From NCBI GenBank assembly GCA_052390415.1, contig JBQTGY010000154.1, positions 1-20,317 on the forward strand: 20,317 bases of DNA. Direction: 5' to 3'. The stretch comes from JANNWF01 sp052390415 (GTDB lineage Bacteria > Pseudomonadota > Gammaproteobacteria > Xanthomonadales > Xanthomonadaceae). Shown piece after piece: positions 11,163 to 19,999 of this stretch (position 1 is the stretch's first letter; each line of letters opens with the position of its first letter). The position numbers were made by a program, and so were the translations under genes. Below the pieces are notes generated by a model that was not told the DNA's origin, searched no databases, and saw only the letters and a list, made by a program, of their open reading frames with translations.

Positions 11163-14100
11163 TTACTCGAAGCCGTTCTTCATGATGCCGATGGAGCGGA
11201 AGCCAGCGGTGTCGACCTGCGTGCGGTCACCGGCTGCGTTCATCGGGAAGATCATCAGCAATCCACGGGTCGCGTTGGCCTGCATGCCGGTCTCATTCGT
11301 CAGCACGGTCAGGTTGCTCAAAGCCTGCGCGCTGGTGAACGGTGTGGACCAAGAAGGCTCACTGAGGCCCGGGAAGCTGATGCCGGGGGTGGTGACGTTG
11401 TAGTCCAGCCACGGTGTCTGGCTGACTTGCACCCCGCGATGGGTACCGCGCACGCGATAGCGGAAGTTGGCAGTCGCCGCCGTCAGCCCCAACGAACCCG
11501 CACCACCCGACACCTGCACCGGAATCGTCAACACGCTGTTGTTGAACAGGTTGGTGTAAACGTTGCTCAGGATGTTGAGGTTGAAGCCGGTTGTCGTGCC
11601 TGTAGTGAATGGCGGGGCGCTGGAAACCACTGGCAACATGATGTTGGTCCGCACCGTGGTGCGCTCGCCGTTGACGAAATTGAATTGGCGAATCATCCGA
11701 TCCGTGGTGCCATCCCGGTTGCTGTCGATGTCAATTTGGTATTCGTCTCCGAAGCCTGACTCGGGCGAATCGAACTGACCTTGCGCAGCGACCGCGAACA
11801 CCAGCACGGTGGACTGGTTGTTGGCCGCCGCTTCGTCAAACGGCGTGCCGCGCAGGGCAAAGTCACTGGTGATGCCGACATGACTGATATCCGCACCGCG
11901 CTGGCTGGTGCTCAACCCTGGGGTGGGATCACCGATGTAGGACAGTTCGAAGCCCTTGGCGAACGAAACGATGTCCACCGGCGTCGACGGGAAACTGAAG
12001 TTGGTCAAGTCGACAAACGCCGTATTGGCGCCGGTGTTATAGCCAACGCCGGTGAACGGGAAAGTTCTCGGCGTTCCCGGGTTAGGCGCAGGCGTGGCGG
12101 TCAAGGCCAAGTCAGACGCGCGCCGCGGGAAGGCTTGCACGCTCAAACGATGCGTCGACAACGGCAAGGACCGCGCCGTAGGTATCAGTTCCACGAAGCC
12201 GGACGCTTCGTTCATGAACTGCCGCGGGCGTCGATTCGCGTCGCCCAAGGCATTGATGAATTGGAAGGGTCGCAGCGACAAGTCACGCGCATGTCGCATG
12301 TTGGCCGCATTGGCGGTGATTCGCACTGGGAAGGTGATCTCGCCGTTGGCGGGCACGCTCACCGCTGCGCCGTTGGGGAACGAGAAGCTGACACCCGGCG
12401 TCTCGGTAACCGGTCGAAACGCGAGGCTGAAGTTTTGCGCGACGCCGCTCTTGTTGCGCAGAGTGATCGTGCGGTCCTGGGTGACCGTGCCGAGCACATC
12501 GAATACACCAAACGAGACATTGACCGTGCCGTTGCGATTGGCGCCGCCGTCGGTGGGCGCCGGATCGGCACCGAACATGATCACGCTGTTGCCACCGTTA
12601 GCGTAACGACTGAGATCCCAACGACCCACGCCTTGGCGAGTCACGCCCCAAATCTGTCCACTCGGTGGGGTCAGAATGTCCGGCCCGACGGTCGTGAAAA
12701 CGTTGTTGGCGACACTATTGAGGAGCAGCGACTTGAGCTCGTAATTACTCCATGTTGGGTGGAGGTTGTATAACAGCGCCATCGCGCCCGCTGTGTGCGG
12801 TGCGGCCGATGAGGTGCCGTTAAAACTGCTGACGCCGTTGCCGGTATTGACCGTGGCCACCGTCACGTTTTCTGCGGGTGCGGTGATGTCAGGTTTGATG
12901 CCCTCGTCGACGCGGCGCGGACCGCGTGACGAATACGCCGCCATGGTGTCCTGCGCGCCCCGGTTGGTCGGGCTCATGCTCACTTGCAGGCCTGGACGCG
13001 CGTCCACCGTGCGTGAAACGCCGGTGTTGAGAGCGCCACCACTGGCGAACAGACCACCAACCGCCTGGGTGACCATGACGACGGGAATGGGAACGTTCGG
13101 CAAATTGACATTGGCCGCCATGTTGCCGAATGCGGCAGTTGAGTTCACGATCACTACGCCGGCAGCACCAGCACGCGAAGCGGCAAGCGCCTTCTGATGG
13201 AAGCCAACCGAGCCACGATCAACCAGCACCACCTTTCCCGAATAGGGATTGTTGGTGACCGCAGGATTCATGGTGACGATGAGGTTGTTGCTGCCATCGA
13301 CATTGAACAGATTGATCGGCTGACCGACGCCATCGAGCAAAGTGACCAAGGGCGATAGGTCGTTGACTGGCGGAACTGTCGGCGGTTGGACGATGGGTGG
13401 CGTGTAACCCACCGGAGCGGCGGCGAGGTTTTCGGCAAGATTGGGTCGCGCCCATACCGCGTCGGTCAGCGACAGGCTATTGGCAACGCTGGAAAAGACG
13501 GCGGTTCCAAACTGTGTGATCGCAAAATTGGCAAGTGCTGGCTGCCCACCATTGACCGGCGCGTTGGCAAGGCCACCTGGGAACTGGTCATTGAACGAAG
13601 CTGCCACCGAAATGCCGCCGGCGGCGACACCCGGCGAGCCGGTGATGTAATAGGTGTCGTCGGCGTTACCGGCTGAGAGCACAACGATCAAGCCGGCATC
13701 CGCAGCGCGCTGAGCCGCGGCCGAAGAAGCTTCCTCGATATCACCCGAATTGGAGCCCAGCGACAGATTGATGACGCGTAGACGCGGCGTCTGCGGCGGT
13801 TGCGGCATGGTGTAGGTGACGGTCTGCGCCTGTCCGGCCGCATTGGTCACCGTACCCACGATGGTCCCGACCGCTGCCCAGGGGTTGCTGGGATTGGCTT
13901 GCCAGATGTAAACCGCAGTGGCGGCGTCCAGCGCGGAGGCGACTACGGCGCTGGATCCGGCCGTGCCAAAGACGCGAAATGCATACAGGCTGGAGGCGGG
14001 TGCATATCCCGGCGAAATCCGCAGATCGGTCAGAATGTTCGGCTGGGTGCGGTCGTGCGCGCCCGCATAGGTCGTGCCATCGTTATTCACGCCAATGCCG

Positions 14101-14978
14101 CCGATCAAACTGGCCACCGAGGTGCCGTGACCGCCGGTGTCCATCGTATTGTTGTCGGGCAAAGGAATCAGCGCGGCATCGGTGGTGCCTGCCGCGTTGT
14201 AGGCGTCTCCGACGAAGTCATAACCCCAGATCACTTTTGGTGTCGGAAAATGGGCTGCGGTAGCCCCGGCCGGTGGATACGGCGTAATGGTGGTGGTTGC
14301 GTTCGGCGCGTAGCCCGCCGCGCCGCCAGGACCAGCAAACTCGGTGTGCATGTGGTCGATGCCCGAGTCGATCACGCCGACGCCGATGTCGGCGCCACGA
14401 AGATTCAAGTCAGGCGCGACGGTGCCCCAAAAACTGCGCGCGCCGGTGAAATCGATCGAGCTGACCGCTTGCGTTTCGTGCGTCGCCAACAAGCTGACAT
14501 TCTTCACGCCGGCAATCGTAGTGAGGCCTGCGATGGCCGACTGCGGCACACGAACCGCGATGCCATTTTCCGCAAACCGCGCGTTGAACAAGACCTGCGC
14601 ATCAAACTGGTTGACCAGCGCCTGGATCACGACTTGCTGGCTGACCTGCAGTTGCTCGCTGCGCAACATGGCAGCGTCTGCGGCTTGCCGCTCGGCAGCA
14701 GCTTTCAGGTCTTCCGGGCTGCCGGCGAACAAGAACCGGTTGGTGGCGACAAAACGATCACGCTCGGCGACGAACACGCTGGCAGCGGGCTCGTCGATGA
14801 GCTGCACAAATACGTTGACCCGGTCTTGCAGCGCCTGATCGGCATCGACTGAGGTTTCGACGACGCGGGGTGATGTGGTGGCAGTCATCGACTGCGCATT
14901 GACCGGCGCGGCGTTCAGGCCGGCGCCAAAGATGATGGCTGCGATAGCCAGAGAGAGGGGAGTGCGGGAATTTGTCAT
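11163..14978 (-). CDS. Secreted subtilisin-like (S8) serine protease
   Basis: A 1271-residue exported endopeptidase. ATG at 14978 gives a signal peptide (TNSRTPLSLAIAAIIFGAGL, cleavage probably after PVNA); a TTG two codons earlier is also open. A propeptide/inhibitor-like region follows to about residue 170. The catalytic triad is D204 (GVIDSGID), H284 (GGHGTSVAS) and S723 (NGTSSAAPH), with oxyanion N438 (SAGN). A protease-associated domain is inserted at about 570-660 (GKVVLVDRGSVGFHQKA). After the catalytic domain come Fn3-like beta domains (about 790-900) and beta-rich repeats that may bind substrate or the cell surface. The protein ends IGIMKNGFE; a Gly-Phe-Glu end recurs, as I recall, on exported proteins of this order. 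Likely role: extracellular protein degradation for nutrition. It is the first core-chromosome gene beyond the island. Confidence 0.9.
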   Translation of the reverse strand: MTNSRTPLSLAIAAIIFGAGLNAAPVNAQSMTATTSPRVVETSVDADQALQDRVNVFVQLIDEPAASVFVAERDRFVATNRFLFAGSPEDLKAAAERQAADAAMLRSEQLQVSQQVVIQALVNQFDAQVLFNARFAENGIAVRVPQSAIAGLTTIAGVKNVSLLATHETQAVSSIDFTGARSFWGTVAPDLNLRGADIGVGVIDSGIDHMHTEFAGPGGAAGYAPNATTTITPYPPAGATAAHFPTPKVIWGYDFVGDAYNAAGTTDAALIPLPDNNTMDTGGHGTSVASLIGGIGVNNDGTTYAGAHDRTQPNILTDLRISPGYAPASSLYAFRVFGTAGSSAVVASALDAATAVYIWQANPSNPWAAVGTIVGTVTNAAGQAQTVTYTMPQPPQTPRLRVINLSLGSNSGDIEEASSAAAQRAADAGLIVVLSAGNADDTYYITGSPGVAAGGISVAASFNDQFPGGLANAPVNGGQPALANFAITQFGTAVFSSVANSLSLTDAVWARPNLAENLAAAPVGYTPPIVQPPTVPPVNDLSPLVTLLDGVGQPINLFNVDGSNNLIVTMNPAVTNNPYSGKVVLVDRGSVGFHQKALAASRAGAAGVVIVNSTAAFGNMAANVNLPNVPIPVVMVTQAVGGLFASGGALNTGVSRTVDARPGLQVSMSPTNRGAQDTMAAYSSRGPRRVDEGIKPDITAPAENVTVATVNTGNGVSSFNGTSSAAPHTAGAMALLYNLHPTWSNYELKSLLLNSVANNVFTTVGPDILTPPSGQIWGVTRQGVGRWDLSRYANGGNSVIMFGADPAPTDGGANRNGTVNVSFGVFDVLGTVTQDRTITLRNKSGVAQNFSLAFRPVTETPGVSFSFPNGAAVSVPANGEITFPVRITANAANMRHARDLSLRPFQFINALGDANRRPRQFMNEASGFVELIPTARSLPLSTHRLSVQAFPRRASDLALTATPAPNPGTPRTFPFTGVGYNTGANTAFVDLTNFSFPSTPVDIVSFAKGFELSYIGDPTPGLSTSQRGADISHVGITSDFALRGTPFDEAAANNQSTVLVFAVAAQGQFDSPESGFGDEYQIDIDSNRDGTTDRMIRQFNFVNGERTTVRTNIMLPVVSSAPPFTTGTTTGFNLNILSNVYTNLFNNSVLTIPVQVSGGAGSLGLTAATANFRYRVRGTHRGVQVSQTPWLDYNVTTPGISFPGLSEPSWSTPFTSAQALSNLTVLTNETGMQANATRGLLMIFPMNAAGDRTQVDTAGFRSIGIMKNGFE

Positions 14979-15206
14979 GGGCAATCTCGTCGGAGCAACG
15001 GGCGAAGGAAGGCCGCCGTAAGGCAGATGCCGCGCAGACGCGCAGCGGGTAGCCGGCCGAGTGTACGAAAGGTAAGCGTTACTGTCGCGTGCAGCGCAGC
15101 ACGCGAAATTTCATCGTCGTCCAATGCGCAACGGTATGGACGCGCCAATGCAGGCCCCGCCTTGCTATCCTGCGCACCCTTATTCTGCAATGCAGCAATC
15201 AACGCC
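14979..15206. promoter_or_regulatory. Divergent intergenic region between protease and prfB
   Basis: 228 bp hold the promoters of both genes. For prfB the best -10 candidate is TATCCT at 15166-15171, in a TTGCTATCCTGCGC context, but no convincing -35 box matches it. CGCGTGC/GCACGCG (15086-15105) is a perfect 7-bp palindrome of unknown role. Confidence 0.3.
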
Positions 15207-16335
15207 ATGATCGAGACCAATCCCATCTTCGCGCACATCGCCGACCTGCGCGGTCGTCTCGATGCGCTGCGGAGGTATCTTTGACTTCGACCGCCAGGTA
15301 GAACGGCTGGAAGAAGTCAGCCGCGAGCTGGAAGTGCCCACCATCTGGAATGTGCCCGAGCGCGCGCAGGCCTTGGGTCGCGAACGATCCGCGCTGGAAA
15401 AGGTGGTGCTCGGAATCACCCGCATCAGCGACGGCCTCGATGGCGCGTCCGACTTGCTTGAGCTTGCTGCTGAGGAAGCCGACGAAGACACCATGCAGGC
15501 GGTCATCAAGGACGTGGACACGTTCGAACGTGATGTCGCCGCATTGGAATTCCGGCGCATGTTCTCCGGCGAGATGGATACCTGCAGTGCGTTTGTCGAT
15601 ATTCAGGCCGGGGCCGGTGGCACCGAGGCGCAGGACTGGGCGGAGATGCTGCTGCGCATGTATCTACGCTGGTGCGAATCGCGCGGGTGGAAAACCGAGC
15701 TGATGGAAGCGAGTGCCGGAGACGTTGCCGGCATCAAGTCAGCCACATTCCGGGTTGAAGGCGAGTACGCCTACGGTTGGCTGAAAACCGAAACGGGCGT
15801 GCACCGGCTGGTACGCAAATCGCCATTCGATTCCGACAATCGCCGCCACACCAGCTTCACTTCCTTGTTCGTGAGCCCGGAAGTTGATGACTCGATCGAG
15901 ATCGACATCAATCCGGCCGACCTGAAAACCGATGTGTATCGCTCATCCGGTGCCGGTGGTCAGCACGTCAACAAGACGGAGTCTGCCGTACGTATCACTC
16001 ACGTGCCGACCAATACCATCGTCGCCTGCCAGACCGAACGCAGCCAGCACGCCAATCGCGACCGCGCCATGAAGATGTTGGCGGCGAAGTTGTACGAGTT
16101 GGAAATCCAGAAGCGCAATGCGGTGCGGGACGCGGTGGAAGCTACCAAGTCCGATATCGGTTGGGGCAGCCAGATTCGCAACTACGTGCTGGATCAGAGT
16201 CGGATCAAGGATTTGCGTACCGGGGTCGAACGTACTGACACGCAGAAGGTGCTGGACGGCGATCTCGATGAATTTGTGGAAGCGGCGTTGAAATCCGGTC
16301 TGGAAGCGGGCTCCAAGCGCAGTGATGCAAGCTGA
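15207..16335 (+). CDS. prfB: Peptide chain release factor 2 (programmed frameshift)
   Basis: RF2 recognises UGA and UAA stop codons and triggers release of the finished protein from the ribosome. Translation from ATG at 15207 reads 25 codons to an in-frame TGA (15282-15284). A +1 shift at CTT then continues at GAC 15283, giving 375 residues in all. The join gives RRYL then DFDRQVERLEE, as expected for RF2. The stop-codon recognition tripeptide SPF falls at 205-207 and the catalytic GGQ at 250-252, the same numbers as in E. coli, which supports both the start and the shift. The frameshift is autoregulation: low RF2 lets the ribosome pause at TGA and shift. It is followed 29 nt later by lysS, the usual operon order in gammaproteobacteria. 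Confidence 0.97.
15271..15284 (+). promoter_or_regulatory. RF2 programmed +1 frameshift site
   Basis: GGAGG, TAT, CTT, TGA, then C. The internal Shine-Dalgarno-like GGAGG ends 3 nt before the slippery CTT, the spacing known to promote the +1 shift. It has a purine core slightly different from the E. coli AGGGGG. Confidence 0.95.
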
Positions 16336-16364
16336 ACAAACACCCTGAGCAAGGCACACCTTCG

Positions 16365-17867
16365 ATGAGCGACGATGAAAACCACCTGATCGCCGAGCGC
16401 CGCGGCAAGCTCCATGCGCTGCGGCAAACTGGCGTGGCATTTCCCAATGATTTCACCCGCGTCGACTTCGCCGGCGATCTGCAAGCCGAGTATGCCGATG
16501 CCGAGGCTTGGACTGCCGAAACGTTGGCGGCCACGGGGCGTCGGGTGGCTTTGGGCGGTCGCCTGATGGCCAAACGGGTGATGGGCAAGGCCAGCTTTGC
16601 GCAGTTGCAGGATATGTCCGGGCGCATCCAGCTGTATTTGCAAGGTGCAGCGCTGGGCGCGTCCTATGACGCGTTCAAACATTGGGATATCGGCGACATC
16701 CTGGCGGTGGAAGGAAGTTTGACGCGCACCCGGACCGGTGAGCTTTCCATCCACGTTGAAGGCCTGCGCCTGCTGACCAAGTCGTTGCGACCGTTGCCCG
16801 ACAAGTGGCACGGACTTGCCGACGTCGAGCAGCGTTATCGGCAGCGCTATGTGGATCTGGTGGTATCGCCAGAATCACGCGAAGTCTTCGTCAAGCGCTC
16901 ACAGATCGTCGCCAGCATTCGTCGCTGGCTGGACGCGCGGCGCTTTGTCGAAGTCGAGACGCCGATGATGCATCTGATTCCCGGGGGTGCCACCGCGCGG
17001 CCGTTCGTTACTCATCACAACGCGCTGGATCTGGATTTGTACCTGCGTGTCGCGCCGGAGCTGTATCTGAAGCGGCTGGTGGTCGGCGGCATCGAGCGTG
17101 TCTACGAGATCAATCGCAACTTCCGCAACGAAGGCGTGAGCACGCGGCACAACCCCGAGTTCACCATGTTGGAGTTGTACGAGGCTTACGCCACGTATAT
17201 CGAAATCATGGATCTGACCGAAGGTTTGATTCGCGATGTGGCCAACGAAGTGCTGGGCACCACGCAGATCAATTGGGCGGGTATCGCCATCGATCTGGGG
17301 CCGCCATTTCGGCGTTGGCGCATGGACGAAGCGGTGTGTGCGCTCAATCCGGAGATCGATATCGACGTCTTCCGCCGTCAGGATCGCGACGCTATCGCCT
17401 CGCACTGTCAGCGTTTGGGCATCACGGTTGCGCCCTCAGCCGGCTGGGGCAAGCTGTTGCTGGAGCTGTTCGAGCGCACCGTCGAAGCGGGGCTTACCCA
17501 GCCGACCTTCATTACCCACTACCCGGTGGAAGTCAGCCCGCTGGCGCGGGAGAGCGATGCCGAACCCGGCGTGACGGATCGTTTTGAGCTGTTTGTCGAT
17601 GGCAAGGAACTCGCGAACGGTTTTTCGGAGTTGAATGATCCGGAAGATCAAGCGGCGCGCTTTCATGCCCAAGTGGCGCAGAAAGAAGGCGGCGACGCCG
17701 AGGCGATGCACTTTGATGCCGACTACATTCGCGCTTTGGAGTACGGGCTTGCACCGACCGGCGGCTTGGGCGTGGGCATCGATCGATTGGTGATGATGTT
17801 GACCGGCTGCAACTCGATCCGTGATGTGCTGCTGTTTCCGTATATGCGGCCAACCGCAGAGCATTGA
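16365..17867 (+). CDS. lysS: Lysyl-tRNA synthetase, class II
   Basis: This 500-residue cytoplasmic enzyme charges tRNA-Lys with lysine using ATP. The N-terminal OB-fold anticodon-binding domain (about residues 55-165) includes GKASFAQLQDMSGRIQLYLQ. The class II catalytic domain shows motif 1 around 197 (VETPMMHLIPGGATARPF), motif 2 at about 250-268 (NRNFRNEGVSTRHNPEFTM) and motif 3 from 467 (GLGVGIDRLVM). The substrate-pocket signature LAPTGGLGVGIDR and the RPLPDKWHGL hinge are typical of bacterial LysS. Length is normal and the frame intact. The start at 16365 has AAGG about 10 nt upstream. It is co-transcribed with prfB. No classic terminator follows; palindromic repeats begin about 50 nt later. 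Confidence 0.97.
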   Translation: MSDDENHLIAERRGKLHALRQTGVAFPNDFTRVDFAGDLQAEYADAEAWTAETLAATGRRVALGGRLMAKRVMGKASFAQLQDMSGRIQLYLQGAALGASYDAFKHWDIGDILAVEGSLTRTRTGELSIHVEGLRLLTKSLRPLPDKWHGLADVEQRYRQRYVDLVVSPESREVFVKRSQIVASIRRWLDARRFVEVETPMMHLIPGGATARPFVTHHNALDLDLYLRVAPELYLKRLVVGGIERVYEINRNFRNEGVSTRHNPEFTMLELYEAYATYIEIMDLTEGLIRDVANEVLGTTQINWAGIAIDLGPPFRRWRMDEAVCALNPEIDIDVFRRQDRDAIASHCQRLGITVAPSAGWGKLLLELFERTVEAGLTQPTFITHYPVEVSPLARESDAEPGVTDRFELFVDGKELANGFSELNDPEDQAARFHAQVAQKEGGDAEAMHFDADYIRALEYGLAPTGGLGVGIDRLVMMLTGCNSIRDVLLFPYMRPTAEH

Positions 17868-17918
17868 CGCGGAAGATCCATCAAAGCCGTAAACGGTCGG
17901 GCGATCTCTGCGAAGCAG

Positions 17919-17945
17919 GGCGCAATAACCGAAGGGCATTGCGCC
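17919..17945. repeat. REP-like palindrome 1
   Basis: GGCGCAAT (17919-17926) and ATTGCGCC (17938-17945) pair around an 11-nt loop, in the gap between convergent lysS and the acyl-CoA ligase gene. Confidence 0.65.
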
Positions 17946-18029
17946 GCCGTCCTGATTGGAAATCAGAAGCAGCGCACGACTTGAGCATCATCAGTTTCGG
18001 TCAGCTCCTCGCGTCACCGCTCTGCGGTT

Positions 18030-18056
18030 GGCGCAAAGCCCTGCGGCTATTGCGCC
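18030..18056. repeat. REP-like palindrome 2
   Basis: GGCGCAA (18030-18036) and TTGCGCC (18050-18056), with inner AGCC/GGCT pairing and one bulged A, followed by CTAC. It is the same GCGCAAT-type repeat as palindrome 1. Confidence 0.65.
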
Positions 18057-18074
18057 CTACCGAAGCAGGAAGAG

Positions 18075-18160
18075 GTAGGGTGCGTCTCGACGCACCAGCC
18101 ACTCCAATACGCCGAGGCCTAGGTTCAATTCCAAGCCGGTGCGTCCGAGACGCACCCTAC
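18075..18160. repeat. Inverted pair of REP-like palindromes
   Basis: A 22-base arm (18075-18096, starting GTAGGGTGCGTC) and a 23-base arm (18138-18160, ending GACGCACCCTAC) are inverted copies differing by one inserted base. Each arm is itself a palindrome (GGTGCGTC/GACGCACC). Both ends read GTAGGG outward. This is the layout of a REP doublet or small non-autonomous element, and it may also stop transcription from both sides. Confidence 0.75.
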
Positions 18161-18174
18161 GGTAAGCAGGTGGC

Positions 18175-19854
18175 TCAGGCACTTGGCTTCGGGCTGTCTC
18201 GCAACTCGCGACGCAAAATCTTGCCGACGTTTGACTTCGGCAAGTCAGCCCGGAATTCGATGTAGCGGGGCAGCTTGTAACCAGTGAGCTGATCCTTGCA
18301 GTGCGCCTTGATGGCTTCGACCGTGAGTGAAGGATCCTTCTTGACGATGACCACTTTCACGGCTTCGCCCGACTTCTCATCCGGCACGCCGACGGCGGCG
18401 CATTCGAGCACGCCCGGATGCAGGGCGACCACGTCTTCGATTTCATTCGGATAGACGTTGAAGCCGGACACCAGAATCATGTCTTTCTTGCGGTCGACGA
18501 TGTAGAAATAACCACGCTCGTCCATCTTCGCCATGTCGCCGGTGTGCAGCCATCCATTGACGATGACCTTGGCGGTTTCTTCAGGGCGCTGCCAGTAGCC
18601 CTTCATGACTTGTGGGCCCTGTACACACAACTCGCCCACTTCGCCCTGCGGCAACTCCTTGCCCTCGTCGTCCTTGATGCAGACGATGGTGGAAGACACC
18701 GGCATCCCGATCGAGCCGTTGTAGCCGCTCAAATCCATCGGATTCATGCAGCAGGCAGGCGAGGTTTCGGTGAGGCCGTAGGCTTCGACCAAGGTCGAGC
18801 CGGTGACTTTCTTCCAACGCTCTGCCACTGCGCGTTGCACGGCCATGCCGCCACCCAGCGACAGACGCAACGTCGAAAAGTCGAGCTTGTCAAAGCCGGG
18901 CGTATTCAGCAGGCCATTGAACAGCGTGTTGACGCCGGTGATCGCGGTGAACGGAATGCGCCCCAGATCCTTGACGAAACCAGGCATGTCGCGGGGATTG
19001 GTAATCAGGTGGTTGGTGCCGCCAAACTTGATGAAAACCAGGCAGTTAGCCGTCAAAGCGAAGATATGGTAAAGCGGCAGCGCGGTGATGATGTGTTCCT
19101 GTTGCTGACCCACCGCGCCGCTCAACCACGCGGCACTTTGCTGCATGTTGGCGACCAGGTTGCGATGGGTAAGCATCGCGCCCTTGGAGACGCCGGTGGT
19201 GCCTCCGGTGTACTGCAGGAAGGCGATATCACCGTGCTCGATGACGATGCCAGGCAGTTGCTTGGCCTGGCCACGCGCCAATACCTCGTTGAATCGCACC
19301 GCACCTTCAATGCGGTAGTCGGGTATGACCTTCTTGACGTATTTGAGAACAAAGTTGGTCAGCGCCCCTTTGGGAAAGCCAAGCATGTCGCCGACACCGG
19401 TGGTGATGACTTGCCGCACCTTGGTCTCGGCGACCACGCCAGCCAGCACGCTGGCAAAGTTGTCCAACACCAGAATGGCAGCTGCGCCAGCATCGTTGAG
19501 CTGATGGCGCAGCTCACGTGGGGTGTACATCGGGTTGACGTTGACCACCGTCAAACCCGCCCGCAACACGCCAAATATGGCCACCGGATACTGCAGGACA
19601 TTGGGCAGCATGATGGCTACCCTGTCGCCCTTCTTCAGCTTGAGGTCGTGGATGAGATAGGCGGCAAAAGCGCGGCTCAAACGATCCAGATCGTCGTAAC
19701 TGATCGTCTTGCCCATGTTTTCGAACGCAGGTCGCGGCCGAAACCGTTCACACGATGACTCCAGAATGGAGACGATCGATGGATACTCGGCAAGGTCGAC
19801 CTCCGCCGGGACTCCGGCCGGATAATTAGCCAACCAAGGATGCGAATTGCTCAT
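18175..19854 (-). CDS. fadD: Long-chain fatty-acyl-CoA ligase, FadD/RpfB type
   Basis: A 559-residue AMP-forming ligase that activates free fatty acids to acyl-CoA with ATP and CoA, feeding beta-oxidation and phospholipid use; it is usually membrane-associated. The adenylating-enzyme motifs are intact: phosphate loop YTGGTTGVSK (215-224), YGLTETSP (359-366), the hinge region WLHTGD (435-440) through VDRKKDMILVSGFNVYPNEIE, and catalytic Lys 545 in SNVGKILRRE. The ATG at 19854 is chosen for GGAG 6 nt upstream; a start four codons earlier would include that site. The N-terminus (HPWLANYPAGVPAEVDLAEY) resembles Xanthomonas RpfB, the FadD homologue of the DSF quorum-sensing locus. It is convergent to prfB-lysS, as rpfB is in Xanthomonas. 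The gene symbol rpfB would be the alternative. Confidence 0.93.
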   Translation of the reverse strand: MSNSHPWLANYPAGVPAEVDLAEYPSIVSILESSCERFRPRPAFENMGKTISYDDLDRLSRAFAAYLIHDLKLKKGDRVAIMLPNVLQYPVAIFGVLRAGLTVVNVNPMYTPRELRHQLNDAGAAAILVLDNFASVLAGVVAETKVRQVITTGVGDMLGFPKGALTNFVLKYVKKVIPDYRIEGAVRFNEVLARGQAKQLPGIVIEHGDIAFLQYTGGTTGVSKGAMLTHRNLVANMQQSAAWLSGAVGQQQEHIITALPLYHIFALTANCLVFIKFGGTNHLITNPRDMPGFVKDLGRIPFTAITGVNTLFNGLLNTPGFDKLDFSTLRLSLGGGMAVQRAVAERWKKVTGSTLVEAYGLTETSPACCMNPMDLSGYNGSIGMPVSSTIVCIKDDEGKELPQGEVGELCVQGPQVMKGYWQRPEETAKVIVNGWLHTGDMAKMDERGYFYIVDRKKDMILVSGFNVYPNEIEDVVALHPGVLECAAVGVPDEKSGEAVKVVIVKKDPSLTVEAIKAHCKDQLTGYKLPRYIEFRADLPKSNVGKILRRELRDSPKPSA

Positions 19855-19999
19855 GCCACACTCCATTACGCGAACCGAATCAGGCGCTCATTCGAACGAC
19901 TGTTCGACGGGCGGCAAAGGTGCAATCGATTGGAGCACAGCGGATTCTGCGCTGGCAACCGGCCATTGCGATGGGTGGTCGCCGGTCTGGGCGAGGCTG

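Noticed and set aside
13800..14852. Plus-strand frame of 350 codons opposite the S8 protease
   Set aside because: It is antisense to a gene with a full catalytic triad and signal peptide, and has no family resemblance or ribosome-binding site of its own.
15207..15284. In-frame stop early in prfB as a disabling mutation
   Set aside because: It is the conserved programmed +1 frameshift: GGAGG, TAT, CTT, TGA, C. The shifted frame restores SPF and GGQ at their standard positions.
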